Source: Plotosus lineatus (lineage: Eukaryota > Chordata > Actinopteri > Siluriformes > Plotosidae). Taken from it: DNA of 64,000 nucleotides. The stretch is taken from NCBI GenBank assembly GCA_024760905.1, contig JALRMN010000027.1, positions 550,501 to 614,500 of the forward strand, in the 5' to 3' direction. This document shows positions 13,290 through 25,589 of the stretch, one piece after another. The notes beneath the pieces were generated by a model that did not search any database, had not been told where the DNA came from, and saw only the letters and a list, made by a program, of their open reading frames with translations. The position numbers were made by a program, and so were the translations under genes. The stretch's first letter is position 1. Every line of letters begins with the position of its first letter.

Positions 13290-13353
13290 ATGGATATCCG
13301 CGCTGTATTAAAACCACTGATTTTAATCATATTTTCATTCGGTTCATCAGCAG
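13290..13353 (+). CDS. MHC class I gene 1, exon 1: signal peptide
   Basis: ATG at 13290 opens a 21-codon leader (MDIRAVLKPLILIIFSFGSS plus A) with a hydrophobic core and small residues before the cleavage site. It ends in phase 1 at a consensus donor (g|gtgagtt at 13354). The first base of the next codon (G) is carried over, as in every class I leader exon. A truncated RTE LINE tail ends less than 200 bp upstream. I see no convincing TATA box in between. Confidence 0.82.
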
Positions 13354-16300
13354 GTGAGTTGAAGGATATAATCAGGAATTATTCTGCATAATAATATGCA
13401 CGCGTGAAACGGAACAGTGTTTATAAATATACAGTAAATAAATAAAAGTCAGATGGTGTTTCTGTAATTTGAAACCATCACAACATAGTTAATGTTCGGG
13501 GGAACAAAAGTCAGATTTATAACTACAGTCCAACAATTCCAGGACAGCAGCTTGTCTGTGATTTTCTTCTTTCCGTTGTGGAGTAAAATCTTAAAATATT
13601 ATTTAAAAGAAGGCGTTTTAAACCCGAATCCTCTGAAAGCTGCGGGATTAATTCAGGTTTATTTATTTATTTGCATTTTTCAAGTTCCTTCTGTTGGCGG
13701 GTCCGGGTTGCCAAGTCGTTATTATGAAATTCCAAAATAGTGACGTGAGAAACAAAGTGGGCTTCATCAGGGTCCTCCAGCTCTTCCACATTCCAAAAAA
13801 TGTTTCAGACTGCCCGGTGTGTGTGTGTTGGTTGGCTCTGTGATGGTTCTGTGATGTTCAGGGTGTATCCTGCCTGCACCCAGATTCAGGTGAACTACGC
13901 TTGGTACAATGCCTTTCTTTGTTTCTTCTTCTCATTTTGTCTCTTGTGGAGTCTCTCAGCTGACCGGAATTGAAGCAGCCTCTTCTGCAGAGTGTGGTGC
14001 AGCTCTTGCAGACCTTCCTTCTCGGACTCTGGAGCTTTCTTCTATGATTTCTTGACACTACGGAGGTTTTGACGCAGCTGAGCTATCTGTTTTTGTCTTC
14101 TACTTGCTCCTCCTCGGGTTGGTCTTGACTTCACAGTTTGAGCTCCAAACAAACTCTTGCATTCATCATAAACGACCTTTCTCAAGAGCTGGATCTTTTT
14201 CCATGCTTCTCCTTTCAGGCAGTTTTCAAGAATGCTGTCCAGGTTGTTGTCCAGAACTTGCCACCTCTTGTCTGTTGATGGTGGAAGTTGTAATCTAGCT
14301 TTCTTCTCCTGGGCCACGTGCTACTTGCTTGAGGGCTTGCATCAAACTTCTAGTCCTTGGTTCATTGCCTGGTTCGTGATCTTTTGAATCCGTGGTTCCT
14401 GCTTCGGGTTGCTGGCCCATGCCGACTTTCCGAGCTGTCATCCGAACTTTCTCGAAGGTCAATGGGACTCTCCCCACAGTCATAAACATCGGTTTAATAA
14501 GTGTAATACATTGGCTACCAAAAGGATAAACATGTTACAGAACAGAACATAAAATCTCACACACAAATATTCTAAGCATTAACTTGGGTACTGCACTGGA
14601 ATAATAATTGAAAAACACTTTAATACTACAGTACTTTACAACAGTTCGAATGATCATTCCTTTTAAGGCACTTCAGGAGAAACTCTTATTGCTTCAGAAG
14701 AGACATCCAACATTATCTTTTTCTGGTGTTTTGGCTCCGAACCAGAAGCCAGAGAAGATGCATGGTGTTTTTGTGGCATCATAGAGCTTAACTGGTAATT
14801 AAAACACACTAAAAATGCACGTTGACAACTTATGCATGAATAAGAAAAAGGGGCGTACACATCTCAACCAATCAGCAGGAGGGAAAAACAAAAGCTCTCA
14901 GCCATTGGCTAAATTTGAATGTGCCAGTTACTTCCTGGTTTGTAGGCAGTCCGTGAGTATGCGGGGGCATAACAGAAGAGGAATAATCATCTGAACTAAG
15001 TGTTTCAGTTATTATTCCAGTACAGTACCCAAGTTAATGTTTTGAATGTTTGTGTGTGAGATGTTATTTACTGTGTTGTAGCATGTTTATCCTTTTGGTA
15101 TCCAATTTATTACACTTCATGTTCTTTTATGTTATGGTCTATGTTTTGGGTGGAGTTTAATTTTGGCAGCTATACCTACATGCAGGTGTATACTAGTCCT
15201 TCTCAAAAAATTAGCATATTGTGATAAAGTTCACTATTTTCTATAATGTACTGATAAAAATTAAACTTTCATATATTTTAGATTCATTGCATACCAACTG
15301 AAATATTTCAGGTCTTTTGTTTTATTACTGATGATTTTGGCATCCAGCTCATGAAAACCATAAATTCCTATCTCAAAAAATTAGCAGATTTCACCTGACC
15401 AATAAAACAAGTGTTTTTAATCCCAAAAAAAGTCAACCTTCAAATAATTATGTTCAGTTATGCACTCATTACTTGGTCAGGAATCCTTTTGCAGAAATGA
15501 CTGCTTCAATGAGGCGTGGCATGGAGGCAATCAGCCTGTGGCACTGCTGAGGTGTTATGGAGGCCCAGGATGCTTCGATAGTGGCTCATCCACAGTGTTG
15601 GGTCTGGTGTCTCTCAACTTTCTCTTCACAATATCCCACAGATTCTTTATGGGCTTCAGGTCAGGAGAGTTGGCAGGCCAATTGAGCACAGTAATACCAT
15701 GGTCAGTAAACCATTTAGCAGTGGTTTTGGCACTGTGAGCAGGTGCCAGGTCGTGCTGAAAGATGAAAATCTTCATCTCCATAATGTTTTTCAGCAGATG
15801 GAAGCATGAAGTGCTCCAAAATCTCCTGATAGCTAGCTGCATTGACCCTACCCTTGATAAAACACAGTGGACCAACACCAGCAGCTGACATGGCACCCCA
15901 GACCATCACTGACTGTGGGTACTTGACACTGGACTTCAGGCATTTCCTTCTCCCCAGTCTTCCTCCAGACTCTGGAATCTTGATTTCCGAATGACATGCA
16001 AAATTTGCTTTCAGCCAAAAAAAGTACTTTGGACCACTGAGCAACAGTCCAGTGTTGTTTCTCTGTAGCCCAGGTCAGGCGCTGCTGCCACTGTTTCTGG
16101 TTCAAAAAGTGGCTTGACCTGGGGAATGCGGCACCTGAAGCCCAGTCCACTGCTTCTACAGGTCCCCCAAGGTCTGGAATCGGCCCTTCTCCACAATCTT
16201 CCTCAGGGTCAGGTCACCTCTTCTGGTTGTGCAGAATTTTCTGCTCCACTTTTTCCTTCCCACAGACGTCCCACTGAGGTGGCTTGATACAGCACTCTGG

Positions 16301-19178
16301 GAACAGCCTATTCGCAGAGATTTCTTTCTGTGTCTTCTCCTCTTGCTTGAGGGTGTCAATGATGGCCTTCTGGACAGCAGTCAGGTCGGCAGTCTTACCC
16401 ATGATTGCGGTTTTGAGTTCGACAGGCTGGGAGTTTTTAAAAGCCTCAGGAATCTTTTGCAGGTGTTTGGAGTTAATTGGTTGATTCAGATGATTAGGTT
16501 AATAACTCGTTTAGAGTACTTTTTCATGATATGCTAATTTTTTGAGAGAGGAATTTTTGGTTTTCATGAGCTGTATGCCAAAATCATCAGTATTAAAACA
16601 ATAAAAGACACGAAATATTTCAGTTGGTGTGCAATGAATCTAAAATATATGAAAGTTTAGTTTTTATCAGTACATTACAGAAAATAATGAACTTTATCAC
16701 AATATGCTAATTTTTTGAGAAGGACTAGTATAATATAAATAAATACATATTCAATGCATATTCAATTTCATAACTCACATATTCAACATATTCAATTTAG
16801 ACTCAGAGAGCCCAAACAAAAAAACAAAACAAAAATGATATCTAATCCACTGAGAGCCAATATATATTTATTTTAATATTGAGACCAACAATTTTAGAGC
16901 GTGCTTTTGTTTAATGGGAGTAAATGAGAATAGTGAATTCAGGTATGTGCTATGGAGCAGCTCAGCCACGCCCCTCAGGAAGTCAACAGTTAGTTCGAGG
17001 CACATCTCGGCAAGGAACTAGACCAGAGCGTTAAAAATAAATTTAGATGGGCATGGCTGAAGAAAACAGTAAAGATTAGCTCAATGGTGCTGGATCAACC
17101 AGCACCGAGCTTATACTTGTGGACTTAATCAGGAAAGTAGACGTGACCGGGAAAGTTTTATGCACAAACTGGGACGACTTAATCTACTATGGATCCAAAG
17201 GCTGTGTTGCCATTGAGAACCATGCCAGAAGTAAGATGCATATAGATAAGGTGACACTAAGGAAAACCAACTATCCACTGTCAAGTGCTTCACAGAACCA
17301 TTTCTCACTTGCTGATCAGACATGAAATATACTTGGGAGACTCCTAATGTACAAATGTATGAGTTGAGGGATGGATGCAGCTGAAACATGGGTTATACTC
17401 AGTGCTGTAGTGGTGGGTACACGTTCTGTACCCACTTGTTTTAGTGGCTGAGTTGCGTGTACTGACTGACTTAATTTGGTCTACTTTATAGTTGATCAAA
17501 GTAAATTTCCGCGACTGTGTAAATAAAAAGCGGAGATGAAGTGCTAAATAATTTCAAAGCCAAAGCCGCACCATCCCTGCGCTCCGCGCACCTCCACCCA
17601 CTTCGTGGGCTGAGGTGCTGCTGTGCGCCTCGGTCGCTTCACTGCCATCATGTCGTCACTTATTTTTTGACCACTACAGCACTGGTTATAACTCTTTGGT
17701 CACTTGGCTAATCAAGAAGAAAAAGGTGAAGTAAAATATTTTCTCATATTATTTTTCATAAGGTTCTCTTTAAAAAAGTTCCTTCCAGGAGACATCAATT
17801 AAGCTCCTTTTTGTAAGTATAACCCCAAACCTTTTGGGGGGCTTTGCCCCCCCCCAGCAGGGGCACTGCCCCCACACCCCCTCAGGGGGCCTCGGCGGCC
17901 CCCTTGACCTCTGCCAATTTTTCCTCCTTTTCCATTATGGTCTGTTCTCATCTGTTTTTCATGTTTAGCTATGATTTCAAGCTTCATTTCAAGAAAAAAT
18001 TGATTTTCTTCTCTTGAATTAATCAGCCACCTGCGGGGGGTGTGGGGGCTTAACGCTACTTAATGCCGTTACTAACTTTTTTACACATATTGGTCGACCA
18101 GCCTTATAAGTGTGATTGCACATCCTCTCCACTCGGTGGGTGTGGCGCTCTCACCATGTTGTCTATCGTGTAGATATAAGGCACTGTGCAAACGATATGA
18201 AGTGCAGTAAACACTATCTGTAGTCATGGGCAGGGCGGGGATGTTTTTTTTTTTTTTTTTTTCTTCCTTTCTTTCTTCCTTCTCCTCCTCTCTCTTCCTA
18301 TGGGGAAGCACTGCATAAGGCATTCTCCCAGCACAGAGGAATACATGTGGAAGAATACAAGGCTAATCAACCCGAAAAAGCGATTTCCCCAGCAGAGCTC
18401 GTAAGTAGAAAATTTGCTCGTTGGATGGGCCAAATTTTTGGGAGGATCGACGCTCGTATCATGGAAAATTCATTATAAGGGACACTCGTAAATCGAGGTA
18501 CCACTGTAGCTTATTTTTCTTTCTTGTTCACTTGGTTTTAGATTTCAGTTTTTTCAGTACAACCAAAGTGAAATTATAGGACCCATCTTTATTGATAGCA
18601 TCAGTTTATGAATAATAACCTATAATGAAAGAGAAAGCTGTTGGCTGTATTAAATTAAGAAGTTGTGTGTACAGCCTTGCAGTTTTATTATTTTTATGTG
18701 ATTACTTAATAAACCATTTCACCTTTTACAGATAAACATTCTCTGCAGTACCTCTACACTGTCATCGCATCAGGAGTAAAATCCCCTCCTGTTGTCCTAC
18801 TGAATGGAGAACAGTTTGTATATTACGACAGCGACATCAGACAGCTGATCCCAAAGAAAGAGTTTGTAAAGAAGGTTGAAGCTGATGAGCAGCAGTTCTG
18901 GAATAGTGAGACACAGCATGCAGCAGCTCAGCAGGAGAAACTCGTTGCAGTAATGAAAGACTTTAGAGACACTGAAGGTAAGAATGAACTTTTATAGAGC
19001 CTTTACAGTTATGTTACTCCAGGGTGAGCTTTCAACATATTTGAACACATAACAGCAGACCAATCATCCATCCATCAATCCATCAATCAATCAATCATAA
19101 AGGATAATGCCCTGGTTATCATCTTCATGGAGGTTTTCTTGGCAGCATTGTGTTTATCTACCCTGAAATAACCTTTTA

Positions 19179-19243
<65 letters not shown>

Positions 19244-19949
19244 TTTTACATTATTTAAGCTGTTTTGTTTCGTGTTTATGCATTTTACAAAACAATGATT
19301 AAATTATTTGCATGATTTTTTTTTTTTTTTACATGACATGCTCTGCCCCGTACGCTGCAAGGGGCCCTCGGGTCCCCTTTACTCCCAGCTGTAATATTTC
19401 ATTTCCTCTATTTCTAAACCCATTTCCTCTATTTTTTCTAAACCTCACTGGGATATCTGAATTTACATTTCATCAAAATCAAACCGGAATAGATTGTGAT
19501 TGATTAGAATTAACGTAATGTGTAATTTTCCTTTTACTTCACAATTATGCACCACTTTGTGTTGGTCGAACACTTAAATCCCAGTAAAATACTATTATTT
19601 GTTGTTGGAACTTGATAAAATGTGGAAAAGTTAAATGAGTATGAATGCCTGTGCAAACCAATGTAGCGATCTGAGTCCTTTGGGCTTCATACCAAACTAC
19701 AGTCAATCACACTAAATATCTTCTCTGTCGACTTTAATCTTAAAATTCCTTCAGATTAAAATGATCAGAACGTGTTTCTGTTTTATAACTGTGAAAACAT
19801 GCAGCGGAGAAACCCTCAACACATTCCTGGAATATTCTATTGTGACTCATCTTCAATAACACTTTTCTACTAGAAACAACTACATGGAAAATGGATAGAG
19901 GGGAGCATAACTATTCAAATCCTTAGTGTATTATACAAGTTCATATGAG

Positions 19950-19989
<40 letters not shown>

Positions 19990-22900
19990 GAATTCATATC
20001 ATACAGAGGATGTACGGCTGTGATGATGGCACCACTAGAAGATACGATGAGTTTGGTTATGATGGAGAAGATTTCTTCAGTCTGGATCTGAAAACTGGAA
20101 CCTGGACTGCAGTTAATCCTCAAGCTGAGAGCTTTATAAAGAAATGGGATCCTGCAGGACATCATGCAAAGTACTGGAAGAACTACCTGGAGAGTAACTG
20201 TATTGACTGGTTGGATAAGGTTGTGGATTATGGCAGGGAGACTCTGGAAAGAAAAGGTAAACCTTTTATATTCTATTACAGTAAATAAACATATATTACA
20301 AACTGGATTTTACAGAAGTTGGGGCACTATACAAATTGTGAATAAAAACTGAATGCAATGATGTGGAAGTGCCAAATTTCAATATTTTATTCTGAATAGA
20401 ACATAGATGACTTGGTCAAAAGTTTAAACTGAAAAGACAGGAGGCAGAGCTGAAGGTAACAGAGATGAAAATGTTGAGGTTCACTTTGGGAGTAACGAGG
20501 ATGGATAGCATCAGGAATGAGTACATCAGAGAGACAGCTGTGTAAGAGGTTTTGGTTTTCAGAGAGGCTAGATTGAGATGGTTTGGACATGTGCAGAGGA
20601 GGGATAGTCAGTATATTGGTAGTACGATGCTGAGGTTGGAGCTACCAGGTAGAAGGCCTAGAGGAAGACCAAAGAGAAGATTTATGGATGTGGTGAAGGA
20701 GGACATGAAGGCAGTTGGTGTAAGAGAAGAAGATGCAGAGTATAGGGTAAGATGGAGGCAGATGATACGTTGTGGCGACCCCTGAAGGGAACAGCCGAAA
20801 GGAAAAGAAGGTGTCAACAAATCTCAAAGTTGGGACGCAGCCATGTTCACCACTGTGAGGCATCCCCTCTTCTTCTTACAACAGTCTGCAAACGTCTGGG
20901 GACTGAGGAGACAAATTTTTTCAAGTTTAGAAATAGGAATGCTGTCCCATTCTTGTCTAAAACAGGCTTCTAACTCTTGGTTTGCTCAGGGCCTTGAAAG
21001 TCCTGGAATTTCAAATGTACTAGAAAAGTCCTGTGAATCAACCTGTAAAAGTCCTGTAAATCAGAAAAAAAACCTCCTTGGTTTTCAGAACCATACTCCT
21101 TGAAATAAATATTTGTCCTTGCATTAATATTTACTGAAGATTTTTTTTTTTTTTTTTAATTTAATAGCACAAAAATACACTCAAGTCTAATGTCTCTGCA
21201 AAGACTTGTATGTAAACACAATCTTTTGGGAAGTATTAATATGACTTATAAAATTAATGAACTCTCATCTCAATGAACGAGGAGTCACACGTGAACTTTA
21301 CAACCACACGGTTGACTGAACAAACACAAAGCCTTTTCACCTTATCATTTCTGTCAGCACAAAGGCAGGGTATTCATTAAGTTTTAGAGTAGAAAGAGGA
21401 TATTGATAAGTCGGGGGTGGGAATTGTTTGAGGCAAGCATGGGGAGGGTGCTGGAGGGATGTCCCCTCACGCAGGGGGGTCTGGGTGACCACCCCCATAA
21501 AAATCTTTAAAATGTATGTGCTTTGTGGTGCATTCTGGGCCATATTTATGAGAAAATCAGACAAGCTCGAAGCAAAATAAAATGTTTATATTATTAAAAA
21601 AATAGTATTTGTTAGAAAAACAGTCTTACTACTTAAAGGAAAGTACATAAAACTTCTTATTTTTAAAATCTTACAGTAACCTTACTAATGTATAACATTT
21701 GTGAATCAAACTGCTCCCCGAATCTGTCAAAACTGTTTATGTAATATCATTTTAGGATTAATAAGATTAGGCAATTAGAATAACTTTAGACTAGTTTAGT
21801 CGGGGGATAGTTTTCACTATTATCGCTCAGTGCAATCAAGAAATAATTTGCGCTTTTGAGTGAGGTGGCATAGTGGCATGGGATATCGGAAGTGAACCGA
21901 TTGAGAAATTATCAAAACAAGTGATCGTGTTGTCAAGAACATCGCTTCACAAAGTCGTAAAAATTTTTTATTAAAGATTATTATTATATTATTAAATATT
22001 ATTATTTACTATTATAAAATATAACCGGCGCTAGGCTAATGGTAGCCGGCGAGTCCGCATTAACAAAGAGGTGGAAGTTAAAAATATGAAAACAAGAATT
22101 CTCATTGCTTTGAGAATCATTACTGACCATATCAATGCTGTTGGTGGGTTGGATAAAGTTAGGATGCCAAAGGAACTATTGACATCATGCCGCATGTCAA
22201 GGCAAAGGTATGAGAGATGTCTTGAAGATATCAGAGAAACAAAAAATCATCTCAACTGCTGAGGAAGAGAAAGGTGCTTTTGGAGGATATAGAGGAACTG
22301 AAGAGAAAAAGCAACACTTGGAAGCTGACATCTTCTTCTTTTCCTTTCGGCTTTTCCCTTCAGGGGTCGCCACAGCGAATCATCTGCCTCCATCTCACCC
22401 AATCCTTTGCATCTTCTCTTACACCAACGACCTTCATGTCCTCCTTCACCACATCCATGAATGTAAAACTGTTAACAGTCTGTACAATAACGCAGAGGAA
22501 ACCGGGAAAATGAAATTCGTCACTGAAACAAATGCTTTGAGAAGAACAGCAAAGGAAAAATACAGATCATCAGACTGCTTTGGAAGATGAACTTGCAAAA
22601 AAACCTCCAAGTATTAAAAGAAAACGAGATGATTTGATCATTTGTATTTTGAAGTCAATATAACAGAATTAAATAACTGAAATAAAAGTATGGATTATTA
22701 GTATTATTTATTTAAAAACTAATTTTTCTATAATATGTCTTCAAGTGTGTTGATTTCAAACATTTTTAAGCAGTCTGTGCAAACCATGCAACTGTTCAAC
22801 TGTCTTGGGCTTTCTTTTTTGCACCTGCCTCTTTATGAAGCGCCAGATGTTCTTATAGGTGAAAGATCTGGACTGCAAGCTGGCCATTTCAATACCCGGA

Positions 22901-25541
22901 TCCTTTTCCTACACAGCCATGATGTTGTAATTAATACTGCATGTGGTCCGGCATTTTCATGTTGAAAAATGCAAGGTCTTCTCTGAAAGAGAAGACATCT
23001 GGATGGGAGCATATGTTTTTCTACAACCTGAATATTCCTTTCTGCATTGACGGTGCCTTTCCAGATGTGCAAGCTGACCATGCCACATGCACTCATGCAA
23101 CCCCATACCATCACAGATGAAGGCTTCTGAACTGAGCACCGATAACAACTTGGGTTGTCCTTGTCCTCTTTAGTCCTGATGATATGGCATCCCAGTTTTC
23201 CATAAAGAATTTCGAATCATGATTCGTCTGACCACAGAACAGTTTTCCAGTTTGCCACACTCCATTTTAAATTACCCCTGTCCAAGAGAAAACACCTGCG
23301 TTTCTGTGTCCTGTTTATAAATGGCTTCTTCTTTGCACTGTAGAGTTTCAGCTAGTGGTGGTGGATGGCACGGTGGATTGTGTTCATGGACAAAGGTTTC
23401 TGGAAGTATTGCTGAGGCCATTCCGTGATTTCCCTTACAGTAGCATTCCTGTTTGTGGTGCAGTGCCGGTTATGAGCCCAAAGATCACGGGCATCCAGTA
23501 TGATTTTTCGGCCTTGACCATTACTCACACAGATTGTTCCAGATTCTCTGAATCTTTGGATGATGTTATGCACTGAAGATGATGATAACTTCAAACTTTA
23601 CAATTTTTCACTGGGAAACTCCTTTCTGATTTTGCTTCACTATCTTTCTGTGCAACATTGGAGGAATTAATGATCTTCTACCCATCTTCGCTTCTGAGAG
23701 ACACTGCCACTCTGAGAAGCTTTTTTTATACTCAGGCATGTTGCCAATGGACCTTGTTAGTGGTCATTGGTCTTCCAGCTGGTTGTCATAAGTGCAATTG
23801 ACTTATCCAGCCACTTATTGCTACCTGTCCCAACTTTTTTGAGATTTGTTGACAGAATGAAATTTAAAATTAACATATTGTTCCCTTAATATGATACATT
23901 TTCTGTTTAAACTTTTAACCCTGTCATCTATGTTCTATTCAGAATGAAATATTGAAATTTAGCACTTCCGAATCATTGTATTCAGATTTTCTTCACAATT
24001 TGTATAGCATCGCAACTTTTTTCGAATCCGGATTGTACATCATATTACATAATCAGTCACTACATATAACATACAGTAAGTTTACTTATTCTACAAAAAA
24101 TAACCACAACACACACACTGAAGCTTGCTAATTCTGAGAATTGTTATTAATGTACATTATATGCGATTAGTGCGATTTAATTGGTTCCTTGATTTAGAAT
24201 AATTCACATCACATTGGATCCTTGAATGCTGTAAAAATAAATCATGAAAAAAGAAAACATTGTTTTAGTTTGTCTTTTTTAGTTCCTTATGTAGAATGTT
24301 TGAAAATAATTTGGTGAATGGTTATCTGGGTTCTAAAAAATGTAGTGTAATATATATATTGGGATCTGCTGAGGATCATAGTTGTAAATATAACTAAATT
24401 ATAACCAAATCTTTATCCATATCAACATAAATTTCCCCTTCTTAAAGACTATGGGAAGAAACCAAACATTCATTCTCTTGTTGAACTGCTTAATTCTACG
24501 AGGGTAATGAATAGGCTGGAGCCTATTTCTGCCAACACTCGAACAGGTTGCCAATTCATTGGAACAACAACAAACAATCACTCACACCTCGGGACAATTT
24601 GGAATACCCAATTAGCCAAGCCTAGCATAGATACTATGTGACAGCAGAGTACAGGGATCCCTCACTTTCCATGATTAATTGGGACCGAGATCCCCCCGCA
24701 ACCACCATATTCCACGAAGTGGGACAAACCCCCCCGACTGACGTATACATATATGTATATAATATCAATGAATACATATTTAATGCGAGAAATGTATAAG
24801 ATATAAATAAAATATAACTACACATACATACAGACCTTCGCGCACGAAGATGTGCACCTCACCTAAAAATGTAAGTATCTTTGATGGGAAGTTTTGGGTT
24901 TTTGTTTTGTTTGGTTTTTTTTGCAGACTTGGCCTTGTTTTGCCACATTTTTCTTAACCTTTTCCCCTGTTCTTCCTTATTTTCCTTATTTTTTTAATTA
25001 GCTGAATATTTAATTAAAAATAAAATAAAAAACGCGATGCACTGAAGCCGCATGCATTGAAGCGCGAAGTAGCAAGAGATCCCTGTCCACCTTTACTAAC
25101 TAACCAGACCATCACAGGGCCAGCAGTCTCGCAGCCAGGTGTCCTCATGTGCATTTCTTTGGAGTGTGGGAGGAAACTGGTGGACCTGGAGGAAACCCCC
25201 ACAAGCACCCTCTCCAAGCTCGGGACTCTGACCCTGGACATACTTGCTGTGAGGCGGGTACTGTACCACTCCCAAGTAAAACAGTTATCGAAATGTGTTC
25301 AAGTCCTGGGAAGGTATAACTCATGATGAAAGAAGTCTAGGGTCTGTCTCGTTATCTCAATGCAGTTATTGTAGACAACCAAATATTATTTTTTTTTTAA
25401 CTATAAATTCATCAAATTTGTGTGTGTGTGTTCACATTTGTTTGGATAAATGCAGAGACAATACTGTAATTTCCTTTGTGGGATTAATACAGTAGGCAAA
25501 GAATGAAAGAAAGAAAAGCAAAGCAAAATGTGTATGTGTGT

Positions 25542-25589
<48 letters not shown>

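Larger units (their letters stand above)
20299..24035 (-). mobile_element. Tc1-like DNA transposon, copy B, with nested insertions
   Basis: Ends caaactggattttacagaag (left) and the matching inverted sequence at 24035, both next to TA. Inverted arms of about 100 bp share 'atattttattctgaatagaa'. Transposase pieces on the minus strand cover 23594-22833 (SVHNIIQRFRESGTI, ATVREITEWPQQYFQK, VMVWGCMSACGMVSLHIWKG, FQHENAGPHA); the N-terminal, 5' part is at the high-coordinate end. The second catalytic Asp is Glu and the last motif is shifted. The other arm continues at 20820-20990, so an RTE tail and a block at about 21000-22740 are later insertions. It begins about 40 bp after the alpha2 donor of MHC gene 1. 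Confidence 0.88.
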
